DNA from: Bacteroidaceae bacterium HV4-6-C5C
GTDB taxonomy: Bacteria > Bacteroidota > Bacteroidia > Bacteroidales > Bacteroidaceae
Direction of reading: 5' to 3'
NCBI GenBank assembly: GCA_007896885.1
Contig: VOIU01000005.1
Span: forward strand, 124,001 to 188,000
DNA length: 64,000 bases
Under the pieces are notes generated by a model, which had not been told where the DNA came from, did no database searches, and saw nothing but the letters and a program-made list of their open reading frames with translations. Every line of letters starts with the position of its first letter. Positions within the stretch are counted from its first letter, which is position 1. A program made the translations under genes and the position numbers. Of this stretch, positions 38,461 to 47,688 are shown one piece after another.

Positions 38461-38606
38461 ACCCGTGTGATGGGTTTAGTATATCTCTATGATGATTTTA
38501 CTGTCGATAAAAGATTATCTGTTCATTGATAAGGATGAGGTAGCTTTTATCTTCAACCGTAGATCAGCACAAATTCCGAATTTGTGTTCGTATCTTAATA
38601 AAAGAA

Positions 38607-38634
38607 AAGCCTGCAAATTTGAATTTGCAGGCTT
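38607..38634 (-). terminator. Terminator of the tRNA-Ser gene (minus strand)
   Basis: Thirteen-base arms (aagcctgcaaatt / aatttgcaggctt) with a 2-base centre; on the minus strand it is followed by a T-rich run, and it sits 17 bases past the tRNA-Ser 3' end. Confidence 0.8.
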
Positions 38635-38651
38635 CTATCTTCAAGAAATCG

Positions 38652-38738
38652 CGGAAAGACAGGGATTCGAACCCTGGGAACAGTTGCCCGTTCACCGCAT
38701 TTCGAGTGCGGCCCGATCGACCACTCCGGCATCTTTCC
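38652..38738 (-). tRNA. tRNA-Ser (CGA)
   Basis: An 87-base cloverleaf with acceptor arms ggaaaga / tctttcc, D arm ccggagtggtcgatcgggc, anticodon loop CTCGAAA (anticodon CGA), a long variable arm (typical of serine tRNA), and a T arm containing ggttcgaatcc. Confidence 0.95.
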
Positions 38739-38923
38739 TTGTGTAAGGAAAAGCATAGACTACCATAGTATCACATACTTTTGCAAAGGTAGTATCTTTT
38801 GTTGTTATCTTGAATTTTTCTATTCTTTTTTTGTCTGTTTTAGTGAGTGATTTTTATAATTCATCTGACTACGATATCTTTATTGCCCACGTTGTTGGGC
38901 TGAACAAAAAAGAAAAAGACTTG

Positions 38924-38955
38924 TTGTTTCATTAAGTGTAAAACTCATATATTTG
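38924..38955 (+). promoter_or_regulatory. Bacteroides promoter for the beta-barrel gene
   Basis: TTG (38924-38926) and TATATTTG (38948-38955) with 21 bases between them fit the -33/-7 consensus; the start codon is about 25 bases further. Confidence 0.55.
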
Positions 38956-38979
38956 TCACGGAAATAAAACAAAAGACTT

Positions 38980-39573
38980 ATGAAAAAAATTATTAGTGTA
39001 TTTTTAATAGGCGTATGTAGCCTGGCAATGGCTATACCTGTTCAGGCACAATTGATTAAATGGGGTGTGAAAGGCGGTGTGAATCTTTCTAAAATAGATG
39101 TTGATGGCGGATATAAAGGAAATAAGGATAATAATACCGGTTTCTTTGTTGGTCCGATGGCCGAATTAACTATTCCTATAATTGGATTAGGTGTTGATGG
39201 AGCTTTGCTGTTTTCGCAGAGAAAAACTGAGCTCAGTGATAATACCTTAAAACAGACAGGGGTAGAAATACCGGTCAACTTGAAGTATACAATTGGAATG
39301 GGGAGTGCTTTTGGGCTTTATTTTGCTGCGGGTCCCGATTTCTTCTTCGATTTTACCGGAGACAAAACATTTTCGGATTATGATATAACGAAGAAAACAG
39401 CTCAAGTGGGTTTGAATTTGGGTGCTGGTCTTAAGTTGTTGAGACATTTGCAAGTCGGAGTTAATTATCAAATCCCTATGGGTGATAGCTTTACATGGAA
39501 AAATACAAAAGACGCCATTGATGGAAATGGGAAAACGAAGACTTGGCAGATATCTGCTGCATACATTTTTTAA
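38980..39573 (+). CDS. Outer membrane beta-barrel protein, PorT-like
   Basis: A 197-residue protein with a signal peptide (ending PVQAQ). The mature part is an 8-strand-like pattern of alternating residues, with WGVKGGVNLSKI near the start (the GxKGGxNxS motif of the PorT/OmpX-like family) and a terminal aromatic residue (AAYIF), as expected for BAM-assembled barrels. The role is structural or unknown. Promoter and terminator show it is a single-gene unit. Confidence 0.85.
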   Translation: MKKIISVFLIGVCSLAMAIPVQAQLIKWGVKGGVNLSKIDVDGGYKGNKDNNTGFFVGPMAELTIPIIGLGVDGALLFSQRKTELSDNTLKQTGVEIPVNLKYTIGMGSAFGLYFAAGPDFFFDFTGDKTFSDYDITKKTAQVGLNLGAGLKLLRHLQVGVNYQIPMGDSFTWKNTKDAIDGNGKTKTWQISAAYIF

Positions 39574-39622
39574 TTAGACGCTTCTTATAGGTTGTGTCTT
39601 TTGCTTTTGAGATAATATATTC

Positions 39623-39657
39623 AGCGGGTTGCTAAACAAGCAATCCGCTTCTTTTTT
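39623..39657 (+). terminator. Terminator after the beta-barrel gene
   Basis: Ten-base arms (agcgggttgc / gcaatccgct, one G-U pair) with a 7-base loop followed by a run of T. Confidence 0.85.
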
Positions 39658-39746
39658 GAATATGTTTGTCCTGCTTTGAAACATTTCGTTTTTTCGAAAA
39701 TTCCGAGAGTGTGTTTTGCATACTTCTTCTTATCTTTGCCTCACGT

Positions 39747-42218
39747 ATGGATAAATTCGTGGATGTCATATTGCCCTTACCTTTGCCTCGGTGTTTTACT
39801 TATTCTCTGCCACAAGAATGGGAGGATACTTTATGTGTGGGTTGCAGGGTGGTTGTTCCTTTCGGTCGGAAGAAGTATTATACGGGAATTGTAAGTGGCA
39901 TACATCAATCTGCTCCCGAAGGTTATGAGGTGAAGCCAGTGGTTTCTGTATTGGATAAATCCTCTATTTTATTTGAAGAACAGTTTCGCTTTTGGGAATG
40001 GCTATCCGATTATTATCTCTGCACTCTTGGCGATGTATATAAAGCCGCTTTGCCTTCAGGCTTGAAACTTGAGAGCGAAACAGTGGTGGTCTATAATCCT
40101 GATTTTGAATCGGAAATTCCTTTGACGGAAAAAGAAAATGTGGTGCTTCGTTTGCTTTTGACTGAGCCGGAGCAGACAGTGACCCGATTGGAAAAAGATA
40201 GTGGGATAAAGAATGTATTGCCGATCGTAAAGTCTCTATTGGATAAAGAAGCTTTATTTGTGAAAGAGGAATTGAAGCGAACCTATAAGCCAAAGACAGA
40301 AAACCGTGTGCGTTTGACTGGCAACATGATGAATGAACGGCGGCTAAAAATTTTGTTTGATGAATTATCACGAGCACCTAAACAATTGGATTTGCTCATG
40401 AAATATATTGAATTGTCCGGATTATTGGCTGCTGATGGGCTCTCCGATCAATTCAAAGAAGTTACAAAGAAAGAATTACTCCAGCGTAGTGGCGCTTCCC
40501 CAGCTGTTTTCAATGCTTTGTGCGAAAAACATATTTTTGAAACATACTTGCAGGACGTAGCTCGTCTGCAGGATATTAACGCAACGTTATCTCCCGTAAA
40601 TGCCCTTAATGAACATCAAGATCGAGCCTATAAAGAGATACTATCATGTTTTAAATCGAAGAATGTTTGTTTGTTGCACGGGGTGACTGCAAGTGGTAAA
40701 ACTGAGGTCTACATTCATTTGATAGAGAATATGATTCGTCAGGGAAAGCAGGTACTATATCTTTTGCCCGAGATAGCACTTACTACCCAGATAACCGATC
40801 GATTGCAACGCGTATTCGGAGACCGACTGGGTATATATCATTCCAAATTTCCAGATGCTGAACGGGTAGAGATTTGGCAAAAGCAACTGACGGATAAGTC
40901 GTATGATATCATATTGGGCGTACGTTCTTCGGTATTCTTACCTTTTAGTCGGCTTGGGCTTGTCATCGTTGATGAAGAACACGAAAATACTTATAAACAG
41001 CAAGATCCGGCTCCACGTTATCATGCCCGTAATGCTGCTATCATGTTAGCTTCAATGTATGGAGCTAAAACCCTTCTGGGTACGGCTACTCCTTCCATTG
41101 AATCATGGCATAATGCTACTTCAAGTAAGTACGGATTGGTAACGTTGCATGAGCGTTATAAGGATATCCGACTCCCCGAAATCATCCCTGTGGATATAAA
41201 GGAGTTGAATAGAAAAAAGCGTATGAACGGACCGTTTTCGCCATTATTGCTTGAGTATGTACGTGAAGCCTTGGAGCAACATGAGCAAGTCATCTTATTT
41301 CAAAATCGCCGTGGGTTTGCTCCTATGGTAGAATGTCGCACATGCGGATGGACACCCAAATGTCAAAACTGTGATGTGAGTTTGACATACCATAAAGGCT
41401 TGAACCAACTAACTTGTCATTATTGTGGTTATACGACTCAGTTGCCTCGTATGTGTCCTGCTTGTGATGGTACCGATTTGCGTAATAGAGGTTTTGGAAC
41501 CGAAAAGATAGAGGATGATATAAAGGTTATTTTTCCGGAAGCAACTGTTGCCCGTATGGATTTGGACACGACCCGTACACGTACTGCTTATGAGCGCATT
41601 ATTTCGGATTTTGAACGGGGAAGAACAAACATCTTGATCGGAACACAGATGGTGTCAAAAGGTTTGGACTTTGACCATGTTAGTGTAGTTGGTATTCTTG
41701 ATGCCGATGCAATGATGAACTTTCCCGACTTTCGCGCTTATGAACGCGCCTTTCAGTTGATGGCACAAGTTTCCGGCCGTGCAGGGCGAAAGAATAAAAG
41801 AGGGCGTGTGATTTTGCAGACTAGAAATATTACCCATCCTATTATTGCTGAAGTTATAGATAATGACTTTAAGCGCATGGTATCCGATCAGTTGACTGAA
41901 CGGCAAATGTTTCATTATCCTCCTTATTACAGGTTGATTTATGTCTATTTGAAAAACCGTAACGAACAATTGTTGGAAATTATGGCGCAAGCTATGGGAA
42001 CAAAGTTGCGAGCTGTTTTCGGTAACCGGATTTTGGGCCCTGATAAACCTCCTGTAGCACGCATACAAACTTTGTTCATTCGCAAAATAATGCTAAAAAT
42101 AGAATATAATGCTCCTATGAGTAGAATCAGAGAATTACTCCTTCGCGTGCAAAAAGAAATGCAGGAAAGTGATCATTTCAAGTCTTTAATAGTCTACTAT
42201 GACGTGGACCCAATGTAA
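39747..42218 (+). CDS. priA: Primosomal protein N', replication restart helicase
   Basis: An 823-residue PriA. The frame is open 27 codons further upstream, but ATG at 39747 (MDKFVDVILPLPLPRCFTYS) is the family start. The N-terminal DNA-binding domain is followed by a helicase core with LLHGVTASGKTEVYIHLIE (motif I) and VIVDEEHENTYKQ (motif II). A zinc region with paired cysteines follows: CRTCGWTPKCQNCD...CHYCGY...CPACDG. It reloads the replisome at stalled forks. A -7-like TATCTTTG at 39731-39738 lies so close that the transcript would be nearly leaderless, or the element is chance. Confidence 0.95.
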   Translation: MDKFVDVILPLPLPRCFTYSLPQEWEDTLCVGCRVVVPFGRKKYYTGIVSGIHQSAPEGYEVKPVVSVLDKSSILFEEQFRFWEWLSDYYLCTLGDVYKAALPSGLKLESETVVVYNPDFESEIPLTEKENVVLRLLLTEPEQTVTRLEKDSGIKNVLPIVKSLLDKEALFVKEELKRTYKPKTENRVRLTGNMMNERRLKILFDELSRAPKQLDLLMKYIELSGLLAADGLSDQFKEVTKKELLQRSGASPAVFNALCEKHIFETYLQDVARLQDINATLSPVNALNEHQDRAYKEILSCFKSKNVCLLHGVTASGKTEVYIHLIENMIRQGKQVLYLLPEIALTTQITDRLQRVFGDRLGIYHSKFPDAERVEIWQKQLTDKSYDIILGVRSSVFLPFSRLGLVIVDEEHENTYKQQDPAPRYHARNAAIMLASMYGAKTLLGTATPSIESWHNATSSKYGLVTLHERYKDIRLPEIIPVDIKELNRKKRMNGPFSPLLLEYVREALEQHEQVILFQNRRGFAPMVECRTCGWTPKCQNCDVSLTYHKGLNQLTCHYCGYTTQLPRMCPACDGTDLRNRGFGTEKIEDDIKVIFPEATVARMDLDTTRTRTAYERIISDFERGRTNILIGTQMVSKGLDFDHVSVVGILDADAMMNFPDFRAYERAFQLMAQVSGRAGRKNKRGRVILQTRNITHPIIAEVIDNDFKRMVSDQLTERQMFHYPPYYRLIYVYLKNRNEQLLEIMAQAMGTKLRAVFGNRILGPDKPPVARIQTLFIRKIMLKIEYNAPMSRIRELLLRVQKEMQESDHFKSLIVYYDVDPM

Positions 42219-42233
42219 TTTCTAGATACCAAT

Positions 42234-42713
42234 ATGGAATATTCAAATAGTTCAATAAGAAGACAAAACTGTCTTCTGGATCAGACAAATGCAATACATT
42301 TATTAAATCATGGAGAATATGGGGTTTTGTCAATTCAGACTCTTGAAGGAGGTGCTTATGGGGTGCCTTTGAATTATGTATGGGATGGTGACTCATCAAT
42401 ATTTATTCATTGCGCTCCTGTCGGGCGTAAATTGGCTGCGATTAAAGCTTGTCCAGAGGTCTCTTTTTGTATAGTCGGCGTTGTACAAATTATACCGGGA
42501 GAGTTCACTACAAACTATGAGAGTATTATTTTGCAGTGCAAAGCTGTCTTGCAACTTTCTCTTGAAGAAAAAATGAAAGCAATGGGACTTATGGTGGGAA
42601 AATACTCTCCGGAGTATAAAGACACTGGTATGGCTTATGCTGAAAAAGCTCTTTCAAGAATGGAGGTTATTCGTTTGGATATTAAGCATTGGAGTGGGAA
42701 ATGTAAAAAATAG
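42234..42713 (+). CDS. Pyridoxamine 5'-phosphate oxidase family flavoprotein, NimA-like
   Basis: A 159-residue flavin-binding split-barrel protein. The start SSIRRQNCLLDQTNAIHLL and GEYGVLSIQT...GVPLNYVW are characteristic of the group containing 5-nitroimidazole reductases (Nim), and IIPGEFTTNYESIILQC continues the barrel. Most Bacteroidetes carry such chromosomal homologues without drug resistance. It lies 15 bases after priA and 4 bases before the phosphatase gene, so the three are likely one operon. The substrate is unknown. Confidence 0.85.
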   Translation: MEYSNSSIRRQNCLLDQTNAIHLLNHGEYGVLSIQTLEGGAYGVPLNYVWDGDSSIFIHCAPVGRKLAAIKACPEVSFCIVGVVQIIPGEFTTNYESIILQCKAVLQLSLEEKMKAMGLMVGKYSPEYKDTGMAYAEKALSRMEVIRLDIKHWSGKCKK

Positions 42714-42717
42714 TGAG

Positions 42718-43191
42718 ATGAATAAACCGCGTAGAATTTTGTTTGTCTGTCTTGGTAACATTTGTCGTTCTTCTTCAGCGGAAGGAGTTATGAAATCGCT
42801 GTTAGAAAAAGAAGGAATTGAAAATGAATTCATAATTGATTCGGCGGGTATCCTTTCATATCATGAAGGGGAATTGCCGGATGCCAGAATGCGCATGCAT
42901 GCCGCTCGTCGTGGGTATAATCTTACACACCGTTCCCGACCTGTTAGGACTCAAGATTTTTACCACTTTGATTTAATAATTGGGATGGATGATCGAAATA
43001 TAGATGATCTTAAGGATCGTGCACCTTCAATTGAAGAAAGTAACAAAATCAGACGTATGACTGATTTCTGCGTACAAATGTCGCATTCTGATCATGTCCC
43101 AGATCCTTATTATGGAGGTGCTGAAGGTTTTGAATATGTGCTTGACTTGTTAGAAGATGCTTGCGAAGGCCTTTTGGAACAAGTCCGATAA
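42718..43191 (+). CDS. Low molecular weight protein-tyrosine phosphatase
   Basis: A 157-residue LMW-PTP. I chose ATG at 42718 (MNKPRRILFVCLGNICRSSS), since the phosphate loop CLGNICRS must be near the N-terminus; the frame is open further upstream inside the Nim-like gene. The general acid Asp is in HVPDPYYGG near the C-terminus. It would remove phosphate from tyrosine in proteins, perhaps in capsule regulation, though no tyrosine kinase is adjacent. Same strand and 4 bases after the NimA-like gene. Confidence 0.92.
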   Translation: MNKPRRILFVCLGNICRSSSAEGVMKSLLEKEGIENEFIIDSAGILSYHEGELPDARMRMHAARRGYNLTHRSRPVRTQDFYHFDLIIGMDDRNIDDLKDRAPSIEESNKIRRMTDFCVQMSHSDHVPDPYYGGAEGFEYVLDLLEDACEGLLEQVR

Positions 43192-43219
43192 TTGTTTCAA
43201 AAGCTGTTTTCATTCTCGG

Positions 43220-43984
43220 TTAATGGATAGAGTCTTGATAAAAGCGCTTTTCGCGGTCAAGGCTGCAGGTTGCATCAATGCCGACGTTTTGTAATGAAAC
43301 TGCTATTTCATCCAACTCTTTACGGGATACTCTGCCTATATAGTAGAGACGGTAGTTATAATTTTTGTCCAAAAGCTCCATGATATGAGTGAAATTTTGC
43401 TCACGCGCAAAGTCGAAATTGACTTTAATGATATCTTCGTATGGATGACTAATGACCCGTCCTACGCTGAATATGGTGAGTTCTTTATCGGAAGTGGAAA
43501 GATAACAGAATCGCGTAAGTAGCATATTTAGGAAATATAGAGCGGCACTGAATGATAGGAGCCCCGGTATAAACTTCCATTCAGATGCCAATGTGAGAGA
43601 CCAAAAAGCAAGTATTATAAAGGTTAGGAACAGAACGAAGAAATAAAACATATATAGAGATGCTCGGTTATAGGTCTTTTCCGGAAGACTCTCTATTGTC
43701 CGCTTACCGGGATGATAATTTTTAAAAGAAATTCCATTAGCCAATAAATAACGGATTATACGTTCTGGGTGTTGCGATGGCTTCAAGGAAAAAGCATTTT
43801 CATGGTTGCCTCTAAGGTATAAAGTCAGTATTCCGGCACCATATTTTACTTTGGTTCCTATGTGGCTTTTGTACCTCGCCGGTTGGTATGGTTTCATGAA
43901 ACAAAATTCAGTGATTTCATGAAGTTTTATACCCTTATTTTGAAAGAATTGTTCCGAGTATTTCTGATCTTGAATGCTTTTCAT
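43220..43984 (-). CDS. Membrane protein of unknown function with two transmembrane helices
   Basis: A 254-residue protein. Two hydrophobic helices (about 107-128 and 135-155) divide a basic N-terminal region from a soluble C-terminal domain containing FSVGRVISHPYEDIIKVNFD, a pattern that resembles a PH-like or bPH domain. It lies 10 bases downstream of the PgpH-like gene on the same strand and is probably co-transcribed, so a link to membrane signalling is possible. No named family recognised. Confidence 0.6.
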   Translation of the reverse strand: MKSIQDQKYSEQFFQNKGIKLHEITEFCFMKPYQPARYKSHIGTKVKYGAGILTLYLRGNHENAFSLKPSQHPERIIRYLLANGISFKNYHPGKRTIESLPEKTYNRASLYMFYFFVLFLTFIILAFWSLTLASEWKFIPGLLSFSAALYFLNMLLTRFCYLSTSDKELTIFSVGRVISHPYEDIIKVNFDFAREQNFTHIMELLDKNYNYRLYYIGRVSRKELDEIAVSLQNVGIDATCSLDREKRFYQDSIH

Positions 43985-43994
43985 GGCTTTGATT

Positions 43995-46058
43995 TTATTT
44001 TTTTAATTCGGGATAACTGATTCGTGTGTGGTATATCGTTTTTAGTTTCTCCTTGAATACACCTTTTATTACTGCGATGTCTCTGAACGTGATAGGGCAT
44101 TCTCTAAAAAAACCTTCATCCATTTGTGAATCAATAATTTTATCGACAATATTGTTGATACTCTCTTCAGTGAATTCTGATAAACTTCTTGAAGTGGCTT
44201 CTACGGCATCTGCCATCATTAATATAGCTGTTTCCCGTGTAAAAGGATTGGGCCCCGGATATGTAAATATCTCTTCATCAGGCTCTTCTCCCGGATGCTC
44301 GTTTTTCCATGAGATATAGAAATACTTCGTTTTTCCACGTCCGTGATGCGTGCTGATGAAATCTTTGATGACTTTTGGCAGATTATTCTTTTCAGCCATC
44401 TTTAAGCCTTCGGTTATATGGCTTATAATTATCTGTGCGCTCTGTTCGTAGCTGAGGTTTTTGTGAGGGTTTACGCTTCCTATCTGGTTTTCGGTGAAGA
44501 AAATCGGATCAACCATTTTTCCAATATCATGATAAAGGGCTCCGGTACGTACCAATTGACTTTTGGCGCCAATTCGATTTGCTGCTTCAGCGGCAAGATT
44601 AGCTACTTGCAGGGAGTGTTGAAATGTGCCCGGTACAGTTTCGGATAAACGGCGTAGCAATGGGTTGTTTATATTCGAAAGTTCGACAAGGGTGACATTA
44701 GAAGTAAAACCGAATATTTTCTCCAGTAAGAAAAGTAGAGGATAAGCAAATAATAGAAGCACTCCATTAACAATGAAGTAGATATACATGCTTGCATTTA
44801 GTTGGGAAAGACTGTTTTCCGTTATTAATTCAAATGAAAAATAAACGGCTGCATAGGTTACTATGATTAAAATAGCAGTACGGATTAATTGGGAACGTTG
44901 CGATAATTCTCGTAGACTGAAAATGGCGACCAGTCCCGCGGATAATTGCAATAGAATGAACTCATGTGGAAAGCGAAGGCTTACAGAACAAATGAGTATT
45001 GTAATCACATGGGTTATAAAAGCTGTGCGTGAATCCAAGAATACGCGTATAATCAGGGGAAGCATTGCATACGGAATGACATAAACGTTAAATAGATGAT
45101 TACTTACCATCAAGGATGTGATGACGCAATAGACCATAATTAGTGCAAACAATAACGAAAGGCTTCCTTTATTTCCATAATAATCTTTCCGAAAAAGGTC
45201 AAGATAGAGCATGAAAAACAGCATGAATATTGCTATGAAAAGAATCTGCCCAAATAAAACCAGTCTTTTTTGACCAATAATGGATTCATTGCTCTGAAGG
45301 GACTCTTTTTTAAGACTTTTCAGTATATTATATGTTTCTTGGTTGATGATTTCTCCACGGTCTATTATCTTTTGCCCACTCAGCACCATACCATTAGCCC
45401 ATGAATAATTGTCAAAAACTTCTTTCTTAGCAGTCTCTGTGCGATGCTTATCGAAAATTAAATTAGGAATCAGATATTCATTTAAGGAACAATGTCGGAG
45501 AATCTCCGGTGAAAAATGAATTGTATCTGCCCCTAAAATAAAAGTATACGCCTCTTTTGTGGAAAAAAGTAAGGATACGTCTTTGGGATTTGCAAGTTTG
45601 CTTTCGACAATAACAATGGATCTCGTGCTATCTTGCTTTAACCTACCGGCTTCTTCTGTGGATATTATCCCTGTCTGATATACTCTATATAGCATTTTTT
45701 CGAGATAATATAGATAGCTTGCAGATGGCAATATTTTTTTCAGATGGTCTTGATAATCGTTTCTCAATTTTGATACAGCGACTTTAACAGTATTGGTATC
45801 TAGCTGATAGAAGGGTTGAAAAGTCGAGAGTATGCTGTCTTGTTCATGCTTTACAACGGATTCGTCTTTGTATATTGGAAAATCAAAAGTCGCAATCAAC
45901 TGACCATATTTCCACGGCTTATTTATGTCAAATTGATAGTTAAAGCTGTTATCACGAGGTAAAAAATAGACTATAACTGTCACAGTACATACAAAGATCA
46001 GTGCTTTATATATTAAATCTCTATATGAAAACGGGTTATTGCTCCTGATATTGCTCAT
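43995..46058 (-). CDS. 7TM-HDED / HD-domain phosphohydrolase, PgpH-like
   Basis: A 687-residue membrane protein. The frame opens 13 codons upstream, but ATG at 46058 (MSNIRSNNPFSYRDLIYKAL) is preferred. An N-terminal anchor is followed by an extracytoplasmic 7TMR-HDED-like domain (about 60-265), about seven membrane helices (265-455) and a cytoplasmic HD domain with LYHDIGKMVDP, STHHGRGKTKY and MMADAVEATSR. PgpH homologues degrade cyclic di-AMP. Likely the same here, with the outer domain sensing a signal; substrate assignment is by family only. Confidence 0.85.
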   Translation of the reverse strand: MSNIRSNNPFSYRDLIYKALIFVCTVTVIVYFLPRDNSFNYQFDINKPWKYGQLIATFDFPIYKDESVVKHEQDSILSTFQPFYQLDTNTVKVAVSKLRNDYQDHLKKILPSASYLYYLEKMLYRVYQTGIISTEEAGRLKQDSTRSIVIVESKLANPKDVSLLFSTKEAYTFILGADTIHFSPEILRHCSLNEYLIPNLIFDKHRTETAKKEVFDNYSWANGMVLSGQKIIDRGEIINQETYNILKSLKKESLQSNESIIGQKRLVLFGQILFIAIFMLFFMLYLDLFRKDYYGNKGSLSLLFALIMVYCVITSLMVSNHLFNVYVIPYAMLPLIIRVFLDSRTAFITHVITILICSVSLRFPHEFILLQLSAGLVAIFSLRELSQRSQLIRTAILIIVTYAAVYFSFELITENSLSQLNASMYIYFIVNGVLLLFAYPLLFLLEKIFGFTSNVTLVELSNINNPLLRRLSETVPGTFQHSLQVANLAAEAANRIGAKSQLVRTGALYHDIGKMVDPIFFTENQIGSVNPHKNLSYEQSAQIIISHITEGLKMAEKNNLPKVIKDFISTHHGRGKTKYFYISWKNEHPGEEPDEEIFTYPGPNPFTRETAILMMADAVEATSRSLSEFTEESINNIVDKIIDSQMDEGFFRECPITFRDIAVIKGVFKEKLKTIYHTRISYPELKK

Positions 46059-46097
46059 GTCCGTTGATTTTTTTGCGAAAAGTACGAAAAAAAACAC

Positions 46098-46124
46098 TTG
46101 TATGGAAAAAAAGGTTTAATTTTG
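46098..46124 (+). promoter_or_regulatory. Probable promoter for gltX
   Basis: TAATTTTG (46117-46124) matches the Bacteroides -7. TTG at 46098-46100 is 16 bases upstream, a little close for a -33. Divergent from the PgpH-like gene. Confidence 0.45.
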
Positions 46125-46150
46125 CCGACTGATTGTCTTAAAATTAAGTA

Positions 46151-47677
46151 ATGCAAAGTATGACAAATAGAAGAGTTAGAGTTCGTTTTGCTCCAAGTCC
46201 CACCGGAGCGTTGCATATTGGGGGTGTGCGTACAGCATTATACAATTATCTTTTTGCCCGTCAAAATGACGGTGATTTTCTTCTCCGCATTGAAGATACC
46301 GACTCAAATCGATTTGTTCCCGGAGCTGAAGAATATATAGTAGAATCATTTAAATGGTTAGGCTTATCTTTTGACGAAGGTGTTGGTGTTGGTGGGAAAA
46401 ATGGTCCATACAGACAGTCGGAGAGGCGTGACATCTACAAACAATATGTCAATATTTTATTAGAATCGAATAAAGCGTATATTGCTTTTGATACTCCGGA
46501 AGAGTTGGAAAAAAAACGTACGGAGATAGCTAATTTCCAATATGATGCATCTACGCGCATGAAAATGCGCAATTCTTTGACTCTTTCTAAGGAAGACGTT
46601 TCTGCATTGATTGCCAGTGGTACAAATTATGTAGTGCGATTTAAAATAGAACCGGGTGAGGAAATCCATGTGAATGATCTTATTCGTGGTGAAGTTGTGA
46701 TCAATTCGTCTATATTGGATGATAAAGTGCTTTATAAGTCGGCGGATGAGTTGCCTACATATCATTTGGCAAATATCGTCGATGACCATTTAATGGATAT
46801 TTCACATGTTATCAGAGGGGAAGAATGGTTGCCTTCTGCACCTTTACATGTACTTTTATATCGTGCTTTTGGGTGGGAGAATACCATGCCTGCTTTTGCT
46901 CACCTTCCACTGCTTTTAAAACCGGAAGGGAATGGTAAACTAAGTAAGCGTGATGGCGATCGACTTGGCTTTCCTGTTTTTCCGCTGGAATGGCATGATC
47001 CGAAATCGGGCGAAGTATCTTCCGGTTATCGTGAATCCGGATATCTTCCGGAAGCTGTCGTCAATTTTTTGGCATTATTAGGCTGGAATCCCGGAAATGA
47101 TCAAGAATTGATGTCACTAGAAGAACTTACTCGACTATTCAGTTTGGAACATTGTAGTAAGTCCGGCGCAAAATTTGATTATAAAAAAGGAATTTGGTTT
47201 AATCATGAGTATATTCTGATGAAACCGGATGAAGAGATTGCCAAACTTTTTGTTCCAGTATTGGAGGAACATGGGGTGGATGCTCCTTTTGATAAAGTCA
47301 TAACCGTTGTGGGAATGATGAAAAATAGAGTTAGCTTTGTTCGTGAGTTATGGGATGCAGCGAGCTTCTTTTTTGTAGCACCTTTAGCTTATGATGAAAA
47401 AACGGTACAGAAGCGTTGGAAAGAAGACTCTTCTCAATGTATGACTGAACTAATGCAAGTACTGGCTGGAATAGATGATTTTGGTATTGAAAATCAAGAA
47501 AAAATTGTCATGGATTGGATTGCTTCAAAAGGTTATCATACAGGTAATATTATGAATGCTTTTCGTTTGACTTTGGTAGGGGAAGGCAAAGGTCCTCACA
47601 TGTTTGATATCTCTTGGCTTCTAGGTAAGGAAGAAACTTTATCTCGAATGCAACGAGCAATAGAAATACTGAAATAA
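46151..47677 (+). CDS. gltX: Glutamyl-tRNA synthetase
   Basis: A 508-residue class I aminoacyl-tRNA synthetase. The HIGH signature is in [20 protein letters not shown] near the N-terminus and the KMSKS loop is KLSKRDGD. It charges tRNA-Glu with glutamate. Met at the fourth codon is an alternative start; both lie close behind the promoter. The gene precedes waaA by 11 bases and probably forms an operon with it. Confidence 0.96.
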   Translation: MQSMTNRRVRVRFAPSPTGALHIGGVRTALYNYLFARQNDGDFLLRIEDTDSNRFVPGAEEYIVESFKWLGLSFDEGVGVGGKNGPYRQSERRDIYKQYVNILLESNKAYIAFDTPEELEKKRTEIANFQYDASTRMKMRNSLTLSKEDVSALIASGTNYVVRFKIEPGEEIHVNDLIRGEVVINSSILDDKVLYKSADELPTYHLANIVDDHLMDISHVIRGEEWLPSAPLHVLLYRAFGWENTMPAFAHLPLLLKPEGNGKLSKRDGDRLGFPVFPLEWHDPKSGEVSSGYRESGYLPEAVVNFLALLGWNPGNDQELMSLEELTRLFSLEHCSKSGAKFDYKKGIWFNHEYILMKPDEEIAKLFVPVLEEHGVDAPFDKVITVVGMMKNRVSFVRELWDAASFFFVAPLAYDEKTVQKRWKEDSSQCMTELMQVLAGIDDFGIENQEKIVMDWIASKGYHTGNIMNAFRLTLVGEGKGPHMFDISWLLGKEETLSRMQRAIEILK

Positions 47678-47688
47678 CACCCGGAAGT

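Noticed and set aside
38489..38746. 85-residue plus-strand ORF
   Set aside because: It runs through the minus-strand tRNA-Ser gene and its terminator; the peptide is a by-product of the tRNA.
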